Shown here one piece after another: positions 31,201 through 38,805 of a DNA stretch of 64,000 bases. Source of the DNA: Blattabacterium cuenoti STAT (GTDB taxonomy: Bacteria; Bacteroidota; Bacteroidia; Flavobacteriales; Blattabacteriaceae); contig NZ_AP014608.1 in the NCBI RefSeq assembly GCF_003573915.1, positions 567,622-631,621 of the forward strand, written 5' to 3'. The first letter of the stretch is position 1. Every line of letters starts with the position of its first letter. The notes below the pieces were generated by a model, which searched no databases, had not been told where the DNA came from, and saw only the letters and a list, made by a program, of their open reading frames with translations. A program made the translations under genes and the position numbers.

Positions 31201-31488
31201 TTCTTTAAGATTTTCTATATTTGAATATATTTTTTCTAAAATAAGAATAGGAAAAAATTTTTCTTGTATTTCAATCAGTAATTTTTTTTCTTCTTCATAA
31301 AGTTTTTTTGTAGACTTTTGTATCAGATTTTTAAAATATTGAGTTTTATTTCTTAATTCATCATCAGATAATAAAAATATTTTATTTTCTTCTTTTTTAA
31401 TTTTAACCAACAACTTTTTAACCTCTTTCAGGTCTCTATCATTTTTATTGACTAATAATTTATTTAAAATTTTTCTAATAAAACTCAT
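28213..31488 (-). CDS. secA: protein translocase ATPase SecA
   Basis: SecA drives preproteins through SecYEG. The 1091 residues are long, as usual in Bacteroidota. Walker A is MATGEGKT at about 192-199 and Walker B is in IIDEIDSVLIDEARTPL; the second nucleotide domain shows GRSGRQGDPGSSQFY. The C-terminus ends at GEWIIEDNSF without the zinc-binding Cys/His tail that E. coli SecA uses for SecB. The gene lies 56 nt after the DUF2795 gene and 16 nt before the sanA-like gene. Substrates implied in this window include DUF192 and Lgt-modified lipoproteins. Confidence 0.97.
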   Translation of the reverse strand: MSFIRKILNKLLVNKNDRDLKEVKKLLVKIKKEENKIFLLSDDELRNKTQYFKNLIQKSTKKLYEEEKKLLIEIQEKFFPILILEKIYSNIENLKEECYKIEKKILIEILPQAFAVIKETAKRFKEKKQLIVTSTSFDKELSKIKSYVHLEGNQAFWKNEWNAHGKRIIWDMVHYDVQLMGGIVLHQGKIAEMATGEGKTFVATLSAYLNALSGKGVHIVTVNNYLSKRDTNWMAPLMEFHGLKVDCIDNYTSSDVYMRKKAYQADITYGTNNEFGFDYLRDNMACYKEELVQRELNYAIIDEIDSVLIDEARTPLIISGPVDSKRDNKEEFELFKKKVKILVDQQNVIVKDFLNKAKSLIKNGEKKLGGFKLFQAYRGLPKKKSLIKFLSEDNIRLILQKIESQYLQDHGREIYKVDKDLYFVIDEKNNTVELTDKGIEFLSKNVEDIGFFVLPDVNLELSEVEKKNFSKEKETEEKEKLLKNFSLKSQRIHTINQLLKAFTLFEKDVDYIVLGGKVKIVDEQTGRIMEGRRYSDGLHQAIEAKENVKIESSSQTLATITLQNYFRMYRKISGMTGTAETESGEFWHIYKLDVVVIPTHKKIQRKDFQDLVFKTQREKYNAVIEKIIFLSKNEKRPVLVGTTSVEISEFLSRALKFMKISHNVLNAKLHEKEAETIAKAGFPGSVTIATNMAGRGTDIKLSKEVIKNKGLFVLGTERHDSRRVDNQLRGRSGRQGDPGSSQFYVSLEDNLIRLFIDSERLSKLMDRFGHKEGDIIQHPLLTKSIEKAQKKIEENNFSIRKRLLDYDDVINQQREFIYKKRKNALCENKLSLDISNMIYVLLDIMMTVNQSIHDFKNLEFEFFQTFGIEFPIPEDEFLSYKERDCVNKLHDIIIDFYEKKKVKMIDYDIKPIISNIVNKNYEFYQIRVVLTDGSQNIVSISGLKEFYKTKGKSLLSMFEKKTILCFMDEKWKEHLREMDSLRFSVQNAVFEQKDPLIVYKQNAFNLFQERVYGINKRIISFFLKAKIITGDIFCFPKNNLKKNLFMKEKKLGRNNRINIRHLTTGEIKNIKFKHIDLFLKKGEWIIEDNSF

Positions 31489-31544
31489 TATAAAAAATAT
31501 AAATTATATATTTATTTAATAACAAAACAAAAAAAATAAAACAT

Positions 31545-31778
31545 TTAAAGTTCATATTCATCTCTATTCCAATAAAAATCTTCGTCATCACGTGGATAAT
31601 CTGCCCATATGTCTTCTATAGATTCAAAAATTTCTCCATCTCCATTTTCTAATTGCTGAAGATTTTCCACTACTTCTAAAGGAGCTCCAGTACGAATAGC
31701 AAAATCAATTAATTCTTCTTTTGTAGCAGGCCAAGGTGCATCTTCTAAATGAGAAGCTAATTCTAAAGTCCAATACAT
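31545..31778 (-). CDS. DUF2795 domain protein
   Basis: This small 77-residue acidic protein belongs to the DUF2795 family by its opening MYWTLELASHLEDAPWPATK, then ELIDFAIRTGAP and NLQQLE. I recall such proteins as very strongly conserved in Bacteroidota; no function is established. The C-terminal third is a cluster of Asp, Glu and aromatic residues. There is no membrane segment or signal peptide. It lies upstream of secA on the same strand and divergent from fmt. Such conservation inside an AT-driven genome (many Trp, Pro and Ala kept) indicates strong selection. Confidence 0.85.
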   Translation of the reverse strand: MYWTLELASHLEDAPWPATKEELIDFAIRTGAPLEVVENLQQLENGDGEIFESIEDIWADYPRDDEDFYWNRDEYEL

Positions 31779-31913
31779 ATATTGATATTTTAATTATTAA
31801 AAAATCAAAAAAAATGATATTTTATTTTTATATATTTGATTTTCAAAAATCAATGAACTTTTTCATAAAAATCACAAGATAAAATTAGTGAAATTAAATT
31901 ACAAATAAATTAC

Positions 31914-32873
31914 ATGAAAAAGTTTCCAAAAATAGTATTTATAGGTTCAACCCATTTTTCTCTTTATTCATTAAACGAATTATATACCAAACGGTATAAC
32001 ATTGTAGGAATAATTACAAGTCCTGATAATCGTTTTTTAAAAAATCAGAAAGCGTTTACTCCTGTAAAAAGATATGCATTAAAAAATAATATACCTTATT
32101 TACAACCTGTAAACCTTTTAAATTCTTCTTTTTTAGAACATCTAAAAATATGGAATGCCGATATACAAATTGTTGTATCTTTTCGAATTTTACCAAAAGA
32201 AATCTGGAATTTTCCTAAAATGGGATCTTTTAATTTACATGCTTCTCTTTTACCCCAATATAAAGGAGCCGCTCCTATTAATTGGGTTATTATTAATGGG
32301 GAAAATAAAACGGGATTGACTACTTTCTTTATAGAAGAAAAAATAGATTCTGGAAAAATTCTTTTACAAAAAAAAATTCAAATAAAAAAGAAAGAAACTG
32401 CAGGAGAATTAGAATTAAAATTAAAAAAGATTAGTGGATCTATAGTTATTCAAACTTTAGAAAAGATTATAAAAAAAAAAATCACTCCTATTTCTCAAAA
32501 AAATATTAATTTTTCTTTATTAAAATATGCACCTAAAATAAAGACAAAAAACTGTAGAATACAGTGGGAAAATCCTTATATAGATTCTATATATAATAAA
32601 ATAAGAGGATTAAGTCCTTATCCTACAGCATGGACGTTTTTATTTTTCAATAATAAAAAATTTTTTAGATTTAAAATTTTTCTTGTTAAAAAAATACGGA
32701 AAACTCATACTTTACCAATTGGTAGGATATTGATTTCATCACATGAAATGAAAATATCCGTTAAAGAAGGTTTTATCTCTCTTATAGAAGGACAAATAGA
32801 AGGAAAAAAAAGAATGAATGTTAAAAACTTAATTAATGGATTGAAAATCAGAAAAAACCTTTTTGTTCGATAA
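31914..32873 (+). CDS. fmt: methionyl-tRNA formyltransferase
   Basis: Fmt formylates initiator Met-tRNA using 10-formyltetrahydrofolate. The formyltransferase core shows SFRILPKEIW, then LHASLLPQYKGAAPI with catalytic Asn and His just before it, and the active-site Asp in EEKIDSGKIL. The C-terminal OB-type domain follows, with RGLSPYPTAW. At 319 residues it is complete. The start ATG is preceded by A/T-rich DNA with a TATATTTG about 75 nt upstream. It is followed by hup, whose likely promoter overlaps the fmt end. Confidence 0.95.
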   Translation: MKKFPKIVFIGSTHFSLYSLNELYTKRYNIVGIITSPDNRFLKNQKAFTPVKRYALKNNIPYLQPVNLLNSSFLEHLKIWNADIQIVVSFRILPKEIWNFPKMGSFNLHASLLPQYKGAAPINWVIINGENKTGLTTFFIEEKIDSGKILLQKKIQIKKKETAGELELKLKKISGSIVIQTLEKIIKKKITPISQKNINFSLLKYAPKIKTKNCRIQWENPYIDSIYNKIRGLSPYPTAWTFLFFNNKKFFRFKIFLVKKIRKTHTLPIGRILISSHEMKISVKEGFISLIEGQIEGKKRMNVKNLINGLKIRKNLFVR

Positions 32874-32898
32874 AATTTTAGTTATTTATCTATATTTG
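32866..32898 (+). promoter_or_regulatory. candidate hup promoter
   Basis: TATATTTG at 32891-32898 fits the Bacteroidota -7 box; a TTCG (32866-32869) 21 bases upstream is a weak -33 element, with a better TTTG at 32862-32865 spaced 25. The boxes overlap the 3' end of fmt and leave a leader of about 70 nt before hup. Confidence 0.35.
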
Positions 32899-32971
32899 TT
32901 TCTGCTTTAGTTCTTAAATAAAAAATTAATTAAGATTATTTCATAGTTAAATAAAATTAAATTCATCATTC

Positions 32972-33238
32972 ATGAACAAAACAGAATTGGTCAATTCAAT
33001 AGCTGAAAAAACTGGAATAACAAAAATAAAAGCTAAAAATGTTACAGATGCATTTATTGAAACAATAATTGAATCTTTAAAAAAAGGAAATAAGGTCACT
33101 CTTGTAGGATTCGGGACCTTTTCTGTAGTAAAAAGACATCCCAGAAATGGAGTTAATCCTAGAACAGGAAAAAAAATACATATTCCAGGAAAAAAAGTAG
33201 CTAAATTTAAAATAGGGGCGGAATTAACGAAATTATAG
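32972..33238 (+). CDS. hup: HU-family nucleoid protein
   Basis: HU proteins bend and compact DNA as dimers. The 88 residues show the helical dimer body (MNKTELVNSIAEKTGI), the GFGTF turn, and the DNA-inserting arm with RHPRNGVNPRTGKKIHIP, including the intercalating Pro. A HU alpha/beta or IHF distinction cannot be made; a single HU homodimer is the likely case in a reduced genome. A strong hairpin terminator follows at 33256-33302, and a candidate promoter precedes it, so it is probably a single-gene, highly expressed unit. Confidence 0.95.
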   Translation: MNKTELVNSIAEKTGITKIKAKNVTDAFIETIIESLKKGNKVTLVGFGTFSVVKRHPRNGVNPRTGKKIHIPGKKVAKFKIGAELTKL

Positions 33239-33255
33239 ATTTCTAATTTTATTCT

Positions 33256-33302
33256 AAAAAAAAGATTAAAGTTTGATAGAATTAAACTTTATCTTTTTTT
33301 TT
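33256..33302. terminator. hairpin terminator between hup and pdxH
   Basis: Arms of about 18 bases (A-rich GATTAAAGTTT and its mirror AAACTTTATC with poly-T) pair with a single bulge around a nine-base loop. The right arm ends in a T run, and the left arm gives a T run on the other strand, so it can stop transcription of both convergent genes. Confidence 0.8.
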
Positions 33303-33321
33303 ACTATTATTTAGTTATTTT

Positions 33322-33972
33322 TTACGGATAAAATCTATATAAAATCCATTTTTTTTCTTTTTTTAAAATATAAATTAATCTATCATGAAGTCTATTAGGC
33401 TGTCCTTGCCAAAATTCCATTTTATATGGTTTTACAATATACCCCCCCCAATCAAAAGGACGTTTTATTATTTTTTTATCAAAAAAATCTTTCCATTTAT
33501 TGTATTGTTTAAATAAATATTTTTTAGATGGAAGAATCATACTTTGTCTAGAAGCCCAACTTCCAATTTGGTTTTCTCTAGGTCTTTTATGAAAATATTC
33601 ATCCGATTTTTTTTTTTGAACTTTTGATGTTATTCCTTTAATAATAATTTGTCTTTCCATTTTTTTCCAATAAAAAGAAATACATACTTTTGGTATATTT
33701 TGAATAGATTTTCCCTTTGAACTAAAATAATTTGTATAAAAAATAAATCCGTTTTCTGAATATTCTTTTAATAAAACAACTCTAGTTTCTGGACAGCCAT
33801 CTTCTCCTATAGTAGAAAGAGACATTGCGTTAATTTCTTCGTTATCTTTTTGAAGTTTTTTTTCCTGTTGAAACCATTCATCAAACAATAGAAAAGGTTT
33901 TTCTGGAACATCAAATTCCAATAATGAATTTTTTTCATAATTTTTTCTAAAATTACTTAAATCAACAGTCAT
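33322..33972 (-). CDS. pdxH: pyridoxamine/pyridoxine 5'-phosphate oxidase
   Basis: PdxH uses FMN to oxidise PNP or PMP to PLP, the last step of the pathway fed by pdxA and pdxJ. Family motifs are MSLSTIGEDGCPETRVVLLKE, FYTNYFSSKGK, the FMN-binding RQIIIKG, and the terminal WQGQPNRLHDR region. The 216 residues are full length. A run of 11 A in the coding strand encodes QKKKSDE with the frame intact. A TATTTTTG (33992-33999, minus strand) 20 nt before the ATG is a possible -7 box. It is convergent with hup and divergent from the tRNA at 34028. Confidence 0.95.
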   Translation of the reverse strand: MTVDLSNFRKNYEKNSLLEFDVPEKPFLLFDEWFQQEKKLQKDNEEINAMSLSTIGEDGCPETRVVLLKEYSENGFIFYTNYFSSKGKSIQNIPKVCISFYWKKMERQIIIKGITSKVQKKKSDEYFHKRPRENQIGSWASRQSMILPSKKYLFKQYNKWKDFFDKKIIKRPFDWGGYIVKPYKMEFWQGQPNRLHDRLIYILKKEKKWILYRFYP

Positions 33973-34027
33973 AATATTATTTATTAATAAACAAAAATAT
34001 ACTAACTTTATCGATTATTAATAAAAT

Positions 34028-34104
34028 GGCGTGATAGCTCAGTATTTGGTTAGAGCGTTGGATTCATAACCCAGAGGTCGGGGGTTCAAATCCCCCTCAC
34101 GCTA
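34028..34104 (+). tRNA. tRNA with CAU anticodon (Met, initiator or elongator not settled)
   Basis: A full 77-nt cloverleaf folds: acceptor GGCGTGA/TCACGCT with a G-U first pair, D arm GCTC/GAGC with a 12-base loop, anticodon loop TTCATAA, T arm GGGGG/CCCCC with TTCAAAT, discriminator A, no encoded CCA. The anticodon stem has CCC at 39-41 facing GGA at 29-31, so pair 31-39 is an A-C mismatch. CCC and a weak 1-72 pair hint at an initiator-like tRNA, but the C11-G24 pair does not fit the E. coli initiator. Confidence 0.9.
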
Positions 34105-34150
34105 TTACAAAAAGAAATGAATTGTTTTTATTAAAACAACACTACAGAAT

Positions 34151-35296
34151 ATGATTTTTTCTGTTTTGAGTTCTTTTCTATTAAAAAAATTATATACTTT
34201 ATATAAAATTATAAATATTAATAAATTATCGAATTTAATTACTTTTGAAGTATCGAAAAAAAATCAATTAAAAATTATATGGGGGTTAGATTCAAAAAAT
34301 ATAATTCATACATATTTGAAAATCAATATCCTGAAATATACAAAAGAAAAAGTAACTCTATCTATCAAATTTATGATAGATATTTTAACTACATTTTCAA
34401 ATGAAAAACTTTTTTTAAAAAAGGAGAAATATACACTTAATATTTATTCTAAACAAGGAGTTTATAAAATTCCTACTTATTATGATTCAAATCATTATGA
34501 TGATAGATTATATAAATCTTCTCTTGTTCATAAAATTTCTTTGTTTTCCAAGTTATTTTTAAAAATATTAAATAAAACTTTATTTTTTTCTACTACTGAA
34601 GATGAAGAATTAAAACCCGTATTAAATGGAGTTTTTTTTCAATTTTTTACTCATGAAGCAAATTTCATAGCAACAGATACTTATAGACTTATTAAGTATA
34701 CTATAAAAAACTTTAAAACAAATCAAGAGATACAATTTACCATATCAAGAAAATATCTTACTATAATTCGTGAAATTTTAAAAAACGAAAAAAAAAATAA
34801 TATTATTATTGAATATTCTGAAAAAGAAAATATAATTTTTTATTTTAAAAATTACATTTTTTCATGTCAACTAATAAATAAAAAATATCCAGACTATCGT
34901 TCTGTAATTCCTAATAATAATCAATGTCATGTATCTTTTGTTATTAATAAATTTTTATTATTAAATACTATTAAAAGAATATCTATTTTTTCTAAAAAGA
35001 AAAAGAATTTTATTAATTTTCATTTTTTTAATTATAAAAAATTAAAAATTTATGACGAAAATACAACTGATATTCATAATTCTATTTCAGAAATAAAATG
35101 TAAAGTTCTTTTAAATGATCTGAAAAATATAAAAATAGGTTTTAACTCTAAATTTTTAATTGAAATTTTATCTTCTTTAAATGAAGATTTTATTTATTTT
35201 GAATTATATCAAAAAATGGGAATTATAAGACCTATATATAAGAAAAAAAAAGAAGAATCAATTTTGATATTAATTATGTCTATCATAAAAATATGA
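34151..35296 (+). CDS. dnaN: DNA polymerase III beta sliding clamp (diverged)
   Basis: The clamp tethers polymerase III to DNA. The 381 residues open with FSVLSSFLLKKL and carry the most conserved clamp block, LKPVLNGVFFQF followed by ANFIATDTYRLIKY, and later YPDYRSVIP. The last residues, RPIYKKKKEESILILIMS, stand for the usual RP...LIMPMR/ML end. Domain I is strongly diverged and rich in Lys, Ile and Asn. The stop overlaps the pheT start in ATGA. It follows a tRNA by 46 nt and may share its promoter. Confidence 0.88.
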   Translation: MIFSVLSSFLLKKLYTLYKIININKLSNLITFEVSKKNQLKIIWGLDSKNIIHTYLKINILKYTKEKVTLSIKFMIDILTTFSNEKLFLKKEKYTLNIYSKQGVYKIPTYYDSNHYDDRLYKSSLVHKISLFSKLFLKILNKTLFFSTTEDEELKPVLNGVFFQFFTHEANFIATDTYRLIKYTIKNFKTNQEIQFTISRKYLTIIREILKNEKKNNIIIEYSEKENIIFYFKNYIFSCQLINKKYPDYRSVIPNNNQCHVSFVINKFLLLNTIKRISIFSKKKKNFINFHFFNYKKLKIYDENTTDIHNSISEIKCKVLLNDLKNIKIGFNSKFLIEILSSLNEDFIYFELYQKMGIIRPIYKKKKEESILILIMSIIKI

Positions 35297-37374
35297 AAAT
35301 ATCATTGAATTGGATTAAAAAATATGTTTTATTTCCTGTTGAAATAAACGAAAACGAGATATCCAATATATTAACTGATATCGGAATAACAGTAAAAGAA
35401 ATTAGTAATGAGAACCAAGATTTTATTTTAGATGTAGAAATTACGCCTAATCGTACAGATGCTATGAGTCATTATGGAATTGCACGTGATTTATACGCAG
35501 TCTTAAAATTTCGTGGATATAAAGTTCATTTAATAAAACCAGCAGTAATAAATAAAGAATTTTTTTTCCAAAAAAAATCTCATGTTTCAATTTTTGTAAA
35601 AAAACGTGAAACCTGTATAAGATATTCCGGAATATTGATTTCTAAAATCAAAATAGAACCATCTCCATATTGGTTAATTTCTAGATTAAAATCTATAGGG
35701 ATTAAATCTATTAATAATATAATAGATATTATACATTTTGTTATGTATGAATTAGGACAACCTATGCATATATTTGATATGGATAAAATAGAGGATAAAA
35801 AAATTATAATAAAAAATGCGGAAGAAAATACAAGATTTCAATCTCCAGATAAAATTATAAGAAAACTAGATAAAGAAGATTTAGTTATTTATGATAAGAT
35901 TAAACCATTATCTATAGCTGGAATAATAAACCATTTTGAATCAAATATACACATTAAAACTAAAACTATTTTTATTGGAACTGCTTGTTTTAATCCCATT
36001 ATAATCCGGAACCTTAGAAAAAAACATTCTCTAAAAATAGAAACACTACATCTTTTTGAAAAAGAAACAAATCCTAATCAGACTATATACGCTTTGCAAA
36101 GAAGCGCTTTTCTCATCAAAAAAATTATAAAAAATAAAATAATTTTTTCTGATATAATTGATTATTATCCTAACCCTATTTCTATTTCAAAAATAAAACT
36201 TCGTTATAATAAAGTTATAAATATTATAGGAAAAAAGATTTCGAAAAAAAAAATCAAAGAAATTCTATCATTGTTAGAAATGATGATTCATTCTGAAAAT
36301 GATAATTTTTTATTAATTAGTGCTCCTTCTTATAGAACAGATATTCAAAGAGAAATAGATGTAATCGAAGAAATATTTCGAATTTATGGAATCCATAAAA
36401 TTCCAATATATAACCGAATAAAAATTTCGGTATCTCCCAAAAGTTTTTTTAAAACAGAACATGAAATACAAAAAATACTTTTTGAACAATTAGTTTGTTT
36501 TGGTTTTCAAGAAATTATTTCATCTACGATGAGAAAAAATGAAGGAAAATCTTCTTCTTTACTAAATTTATCTTTTAATAGACAAGAAATTAAAATCCTT
36601 AATCCTGTGAACAAAAATTATCAAATTATGCGTTCTAGTTTATTATTCAGCATAATAGATTGCATAAAATATAATTTCAACAAAAATAGGATTAAATCTA
36701 ATATAAAATTTTTTGAATTAGGAAACATATATTATAAAAAAAATAATAAATTTTTAGAAAAAACATATCTTGGAATAGCAATTTATCAAAAAGAAAAAAT
36801 AGAATATAAAAATTATCCTTTTTTTTATTTAAAAGGAATTATTGAACAAATTTTTCAAAAAAGTGGAATATTAAATTATACTCAAATACTTTCTAAACAT
36901 CCATTATTAGAAAATGGAATTTCTATATTATATAATAAAAAAAATTTAGTCGAACTAGGAAAAATTCAAAACTATGTTCTAAAGCAAAGTGAAATATTTT
37001 ATGCAGAAATTGATTGGAAATATTTAGTATCTATTATTCAAGAAAAAAAAATAATTTATATTCCATTTTCAAAGTATCCTACCTCAAGAAGAGATTTATC
37101 TTTATTAGTAGATAAAACAATTTCATTCGAAAAAATTAATCAATTAATTAAAAAAAAAGAAAATCATTTTATTAAAAAAATTAAAATATATGATTTATAT
37201 GAAGGAAAAAATTTACCAAAATCAAAAAAATCTTATACAGCAAGTTTCTTTTTTGAAAGTCAAAAAGAAACACTAACTGATAAAATTATTAATAATTCAA
37301 TGAAAAAAATTGAATTATTTTTGAAACAAAAATTAAAAGCTGAAATAAGAAGAAAACAAAATCACGTAGAATAA
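35293..37374 (+). CDS. pheT: phenylalanyl-tRNA synthetase beta subunit, lacking the EMAP-like domain
   Basis: PheT pairs with PheS to charge tRNA-Phe. The N-terminal part MKISLNWIKKYV...DIGITVKEI joins directly to LDVEITPNRTDAMSHYGIARD; in full-length proteins (about 790-810) an OB-fold tRNA-binding domain of about 110 residues is inserted there. The B5 domain, the class II-like core and the C-terminal FDX-ACB domain (FSKYPTSRRDLSLLVD) are present, giving 693 residues. Its start overlaps dnaN by four bases and its end overlaps convergent glyS by 13. pheS is not in the window. Confidence 0.94.
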   Translation: MKISLNWIKKYVLFPVEINENEISNILTDIGITVKEISNENQDFILDVEITPNRTDAMSHYGIARDLYAVLKFRGYKVHLIKPAVINKEFFFQKKSHVSIFVKKRETCIRYSGILISKIKIEPSPYWLISRLKSIGIKSINNIIDIIHFVMYELGQPMHIFDMDKIEDKKIIIKNAEENTRFQSPDKIIRKLDKEDLVIYDKIKPLSIAGIINHFESNIHIKTKTIFIGTACFNPIIIRNLRKKHSLKIETLHLFEKETNPNQTIYALQRSAFLIKKIIKNKIIFSDIIDYYPNPISISKIKLRYNKVINIIGKKISKKKIKEILSLLEMMIHSENDNFLLISAPSYRTDIQREIDVIEEIFRIYGIHKIPIYNRIKISVSPKSFFKTEHEIQKILFEQLVCFGFQEIISSTMRKNEGKSSSLLNLSFNRQEIKILNPVNKNYQIMRSSLLFSIIDCIKYNFNKNRIKSNIKFFELGNIYYKKNNKFLEKTYLGIAIYQKEKIEYKNYPFFYLKGIIEQIFQKSGILNYTQILSKHPLLENGISILYNKKNLVELGKIQNYVLKQSEIFYAEIDWKYLVSIIQEKKIIYIPFSKYPTSRRDLSLLVDKTISFEKINQLIKKKENHFIKKIKIYDLYEGKNLPKSKKSYTASFFFESQKETLTDKIINNSMKKIELFLKQKLKAEIRRKQNHVE

Positions 37375-38801
37375 AATAATTTTTTCAAAATTTTTTTAAA
37401 TCCAGTTTTTTTTTCTAAAATTTTCGGTATTTCTTTTATGTGAATTCTTTTTTGTTTCATATTATCTCTATTTCTCATAGTTACTGTATCTGTTTTGATA
37501 GTATCGTAATCTACAGTAAAACAAAATGGAGTTCCTATTGCATCTTGTCTTCTATATAACTTTCCAATAGATTCTTTTTCGTCATAAACTAATCTATGAT
37601 GAATTTTTATATCATGAAATATTTTTTTTGCTATTTCTGGTAATCCGTTTTTTTTAACTAATGGAAATATAGCGGCTTTAATTGGAGATAAACAATAGGG
37701 AAGTTTTAATACTATACGTTTTTTTCCATTTTTTAATTCTTCTTCTTTTAAAGAAGAAGAAAATATAGCTAAAAAAAGACGATCTAATCCTAAAGAAGTT
37801 TCTATAACATAAGGAATATAATTTTTTTCCAACTCAAAAATTCTAAATTTTTTCTTAGAAAAAAATTCATGATTTTTTAAATCAAAATCTCTACGAGAAT
37901 GAATTCCTTCTATTTCTTGAAATCCAAAAGGAAAATGAAATTCTATATCTGACCCAAAACTTGCGTAATGAGCTAAATGATCATGATCGCATAATCGATA
38001 ATATTTTTTATTTACTAAATTTAAATCTAAATGCCATTTTAATCGGCTTTTTTTCCAATAGTTATACCATTTTATTTCCTCTTTTGGAAGAATAAAAAAC
38101 TGCATTTCCATTTGTTCAAATTCCCGCATTCTAAATATAAATTTTCTTGCAATAATTTCATTTCTAAATGATTTTCCTATTTGTGCAATTCCAAATGGAA
38201 TTTTCATTCTATTAGATTTTACAATATTATGAAAATTTGAAAATATGCCTTGAGCTGTTTCAGGACGAAGAAATAAATCTTTTTCTATAATTTTGAACAT
38301 CATATTGAAATTTCTAATTTCTGTCCAATTTTTTGTTTTAAAAATGGGATCACAAATACACAATTCATCAATCAAAACTTTTATATCTAGTAAATTTTTT
38401 TTCTTTAAAGATTGAGATAAACGAGATAATATTTCTTCTTTTTTTTTTGGATCATTTAAAAAATTTTTTTCTACATATTTTTGAATCAAAATTTCAGGAC
38501 GATATCTTTTTTTGGAATCTTTATGATCAATCAATAATTCATTAAATTTATCAATATGACCGGATGCCCGCCAAATATCAGAATGCATAAGAATAGAAGA
38601 ATCTATTCCTACTATATTTTCATGAAGTTGAGTCATAGACTTCCACCAAAATTCTTTGATATTGTTTTTTAATTCTACTCCATGTGGTCCATAATCATAA
38701 ATTGCATTTAATCCTCCATAAATTTCACTAGAAGGAAAAATGAAACCATAAACTTTTGCATGAGAAATTAAAAATTCAAAAAAATAATTACATTTTTTCA
38801 T
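37362..38801 (-). CDS. glyS: glycyl-tRNA synthetase, single-chain dimeric type
   Basis: This class II synthetase charges tRNA-Gly. It is the alpha2 form (479 residues), not the two-subunit form of E. coli. Motifs are YGGLNAIYDYGPHGVELKNN near the N-terminus, LRPETAQGIFSNF, IGKSFRNEI (motif 2), and IETSLGLDRL (motif 3), with an anticodon-binding domain at the end. A 25-base palindrome (37737-37761) in the coding region encodes SSSLKEEE. The gene starts four bases after trxB and ends inside pheT. Confidence 0.95.
   Translation of the reverse strand: MKKCNYFFEFLISHAKVYGFIFPSSEIYGGLNAIYDYGPHGVELKNNIKEFWWKSMTQLHENIVGIDSSILMHSDIWRASGHIDKFNELLIDHKDSKKRYRPEILIQKYVEKNFLNDPKKKEEILSRLSQSLKKKNLLDIKVLIDELCICDPIFKTKNWTEIRNFNMMFKIIEKDLFLRPETAQGIFSNFHNIVKSNRMKIPFGIAQIGKSFRNEIIARKFIFRMREFEQMEMQFFILPKEEIKWYNYWKKSRLKWHLDLNLVNKKYYRLCDHDHLAHYASFGSDIEFHFPFGFQEIEGIHSRRDFDLKNHEFFSKKKFRIFELEKNYIPYVIETSLGLDRLFLAIFSSSLKEEELKNGKKRIVLKLPYCLSPIKAAIFPLVKKNGLPEIAKKIFHDIKIHHRLVYDEKESIGKLYRRQDAIGTPFCFTVDYDTIKTDTVTMRNRDNMKQKRIHIKEIPKILEKKTGFKKILKKLFYST
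37737..37761. repeat. 25-base palindrome inside glyS
   Basis: Two perfect 12-base arms, TTCTTCTTCTTT and AAAGAAGAAGAA, flank a single central T. It is coding and could form a tight hairpin only by opening the centre; it is also what a Ser-rich followed by Glu-rich segment gives by chance. Confidence 0.7.
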
Positions 38802-38805
38802 ATCT

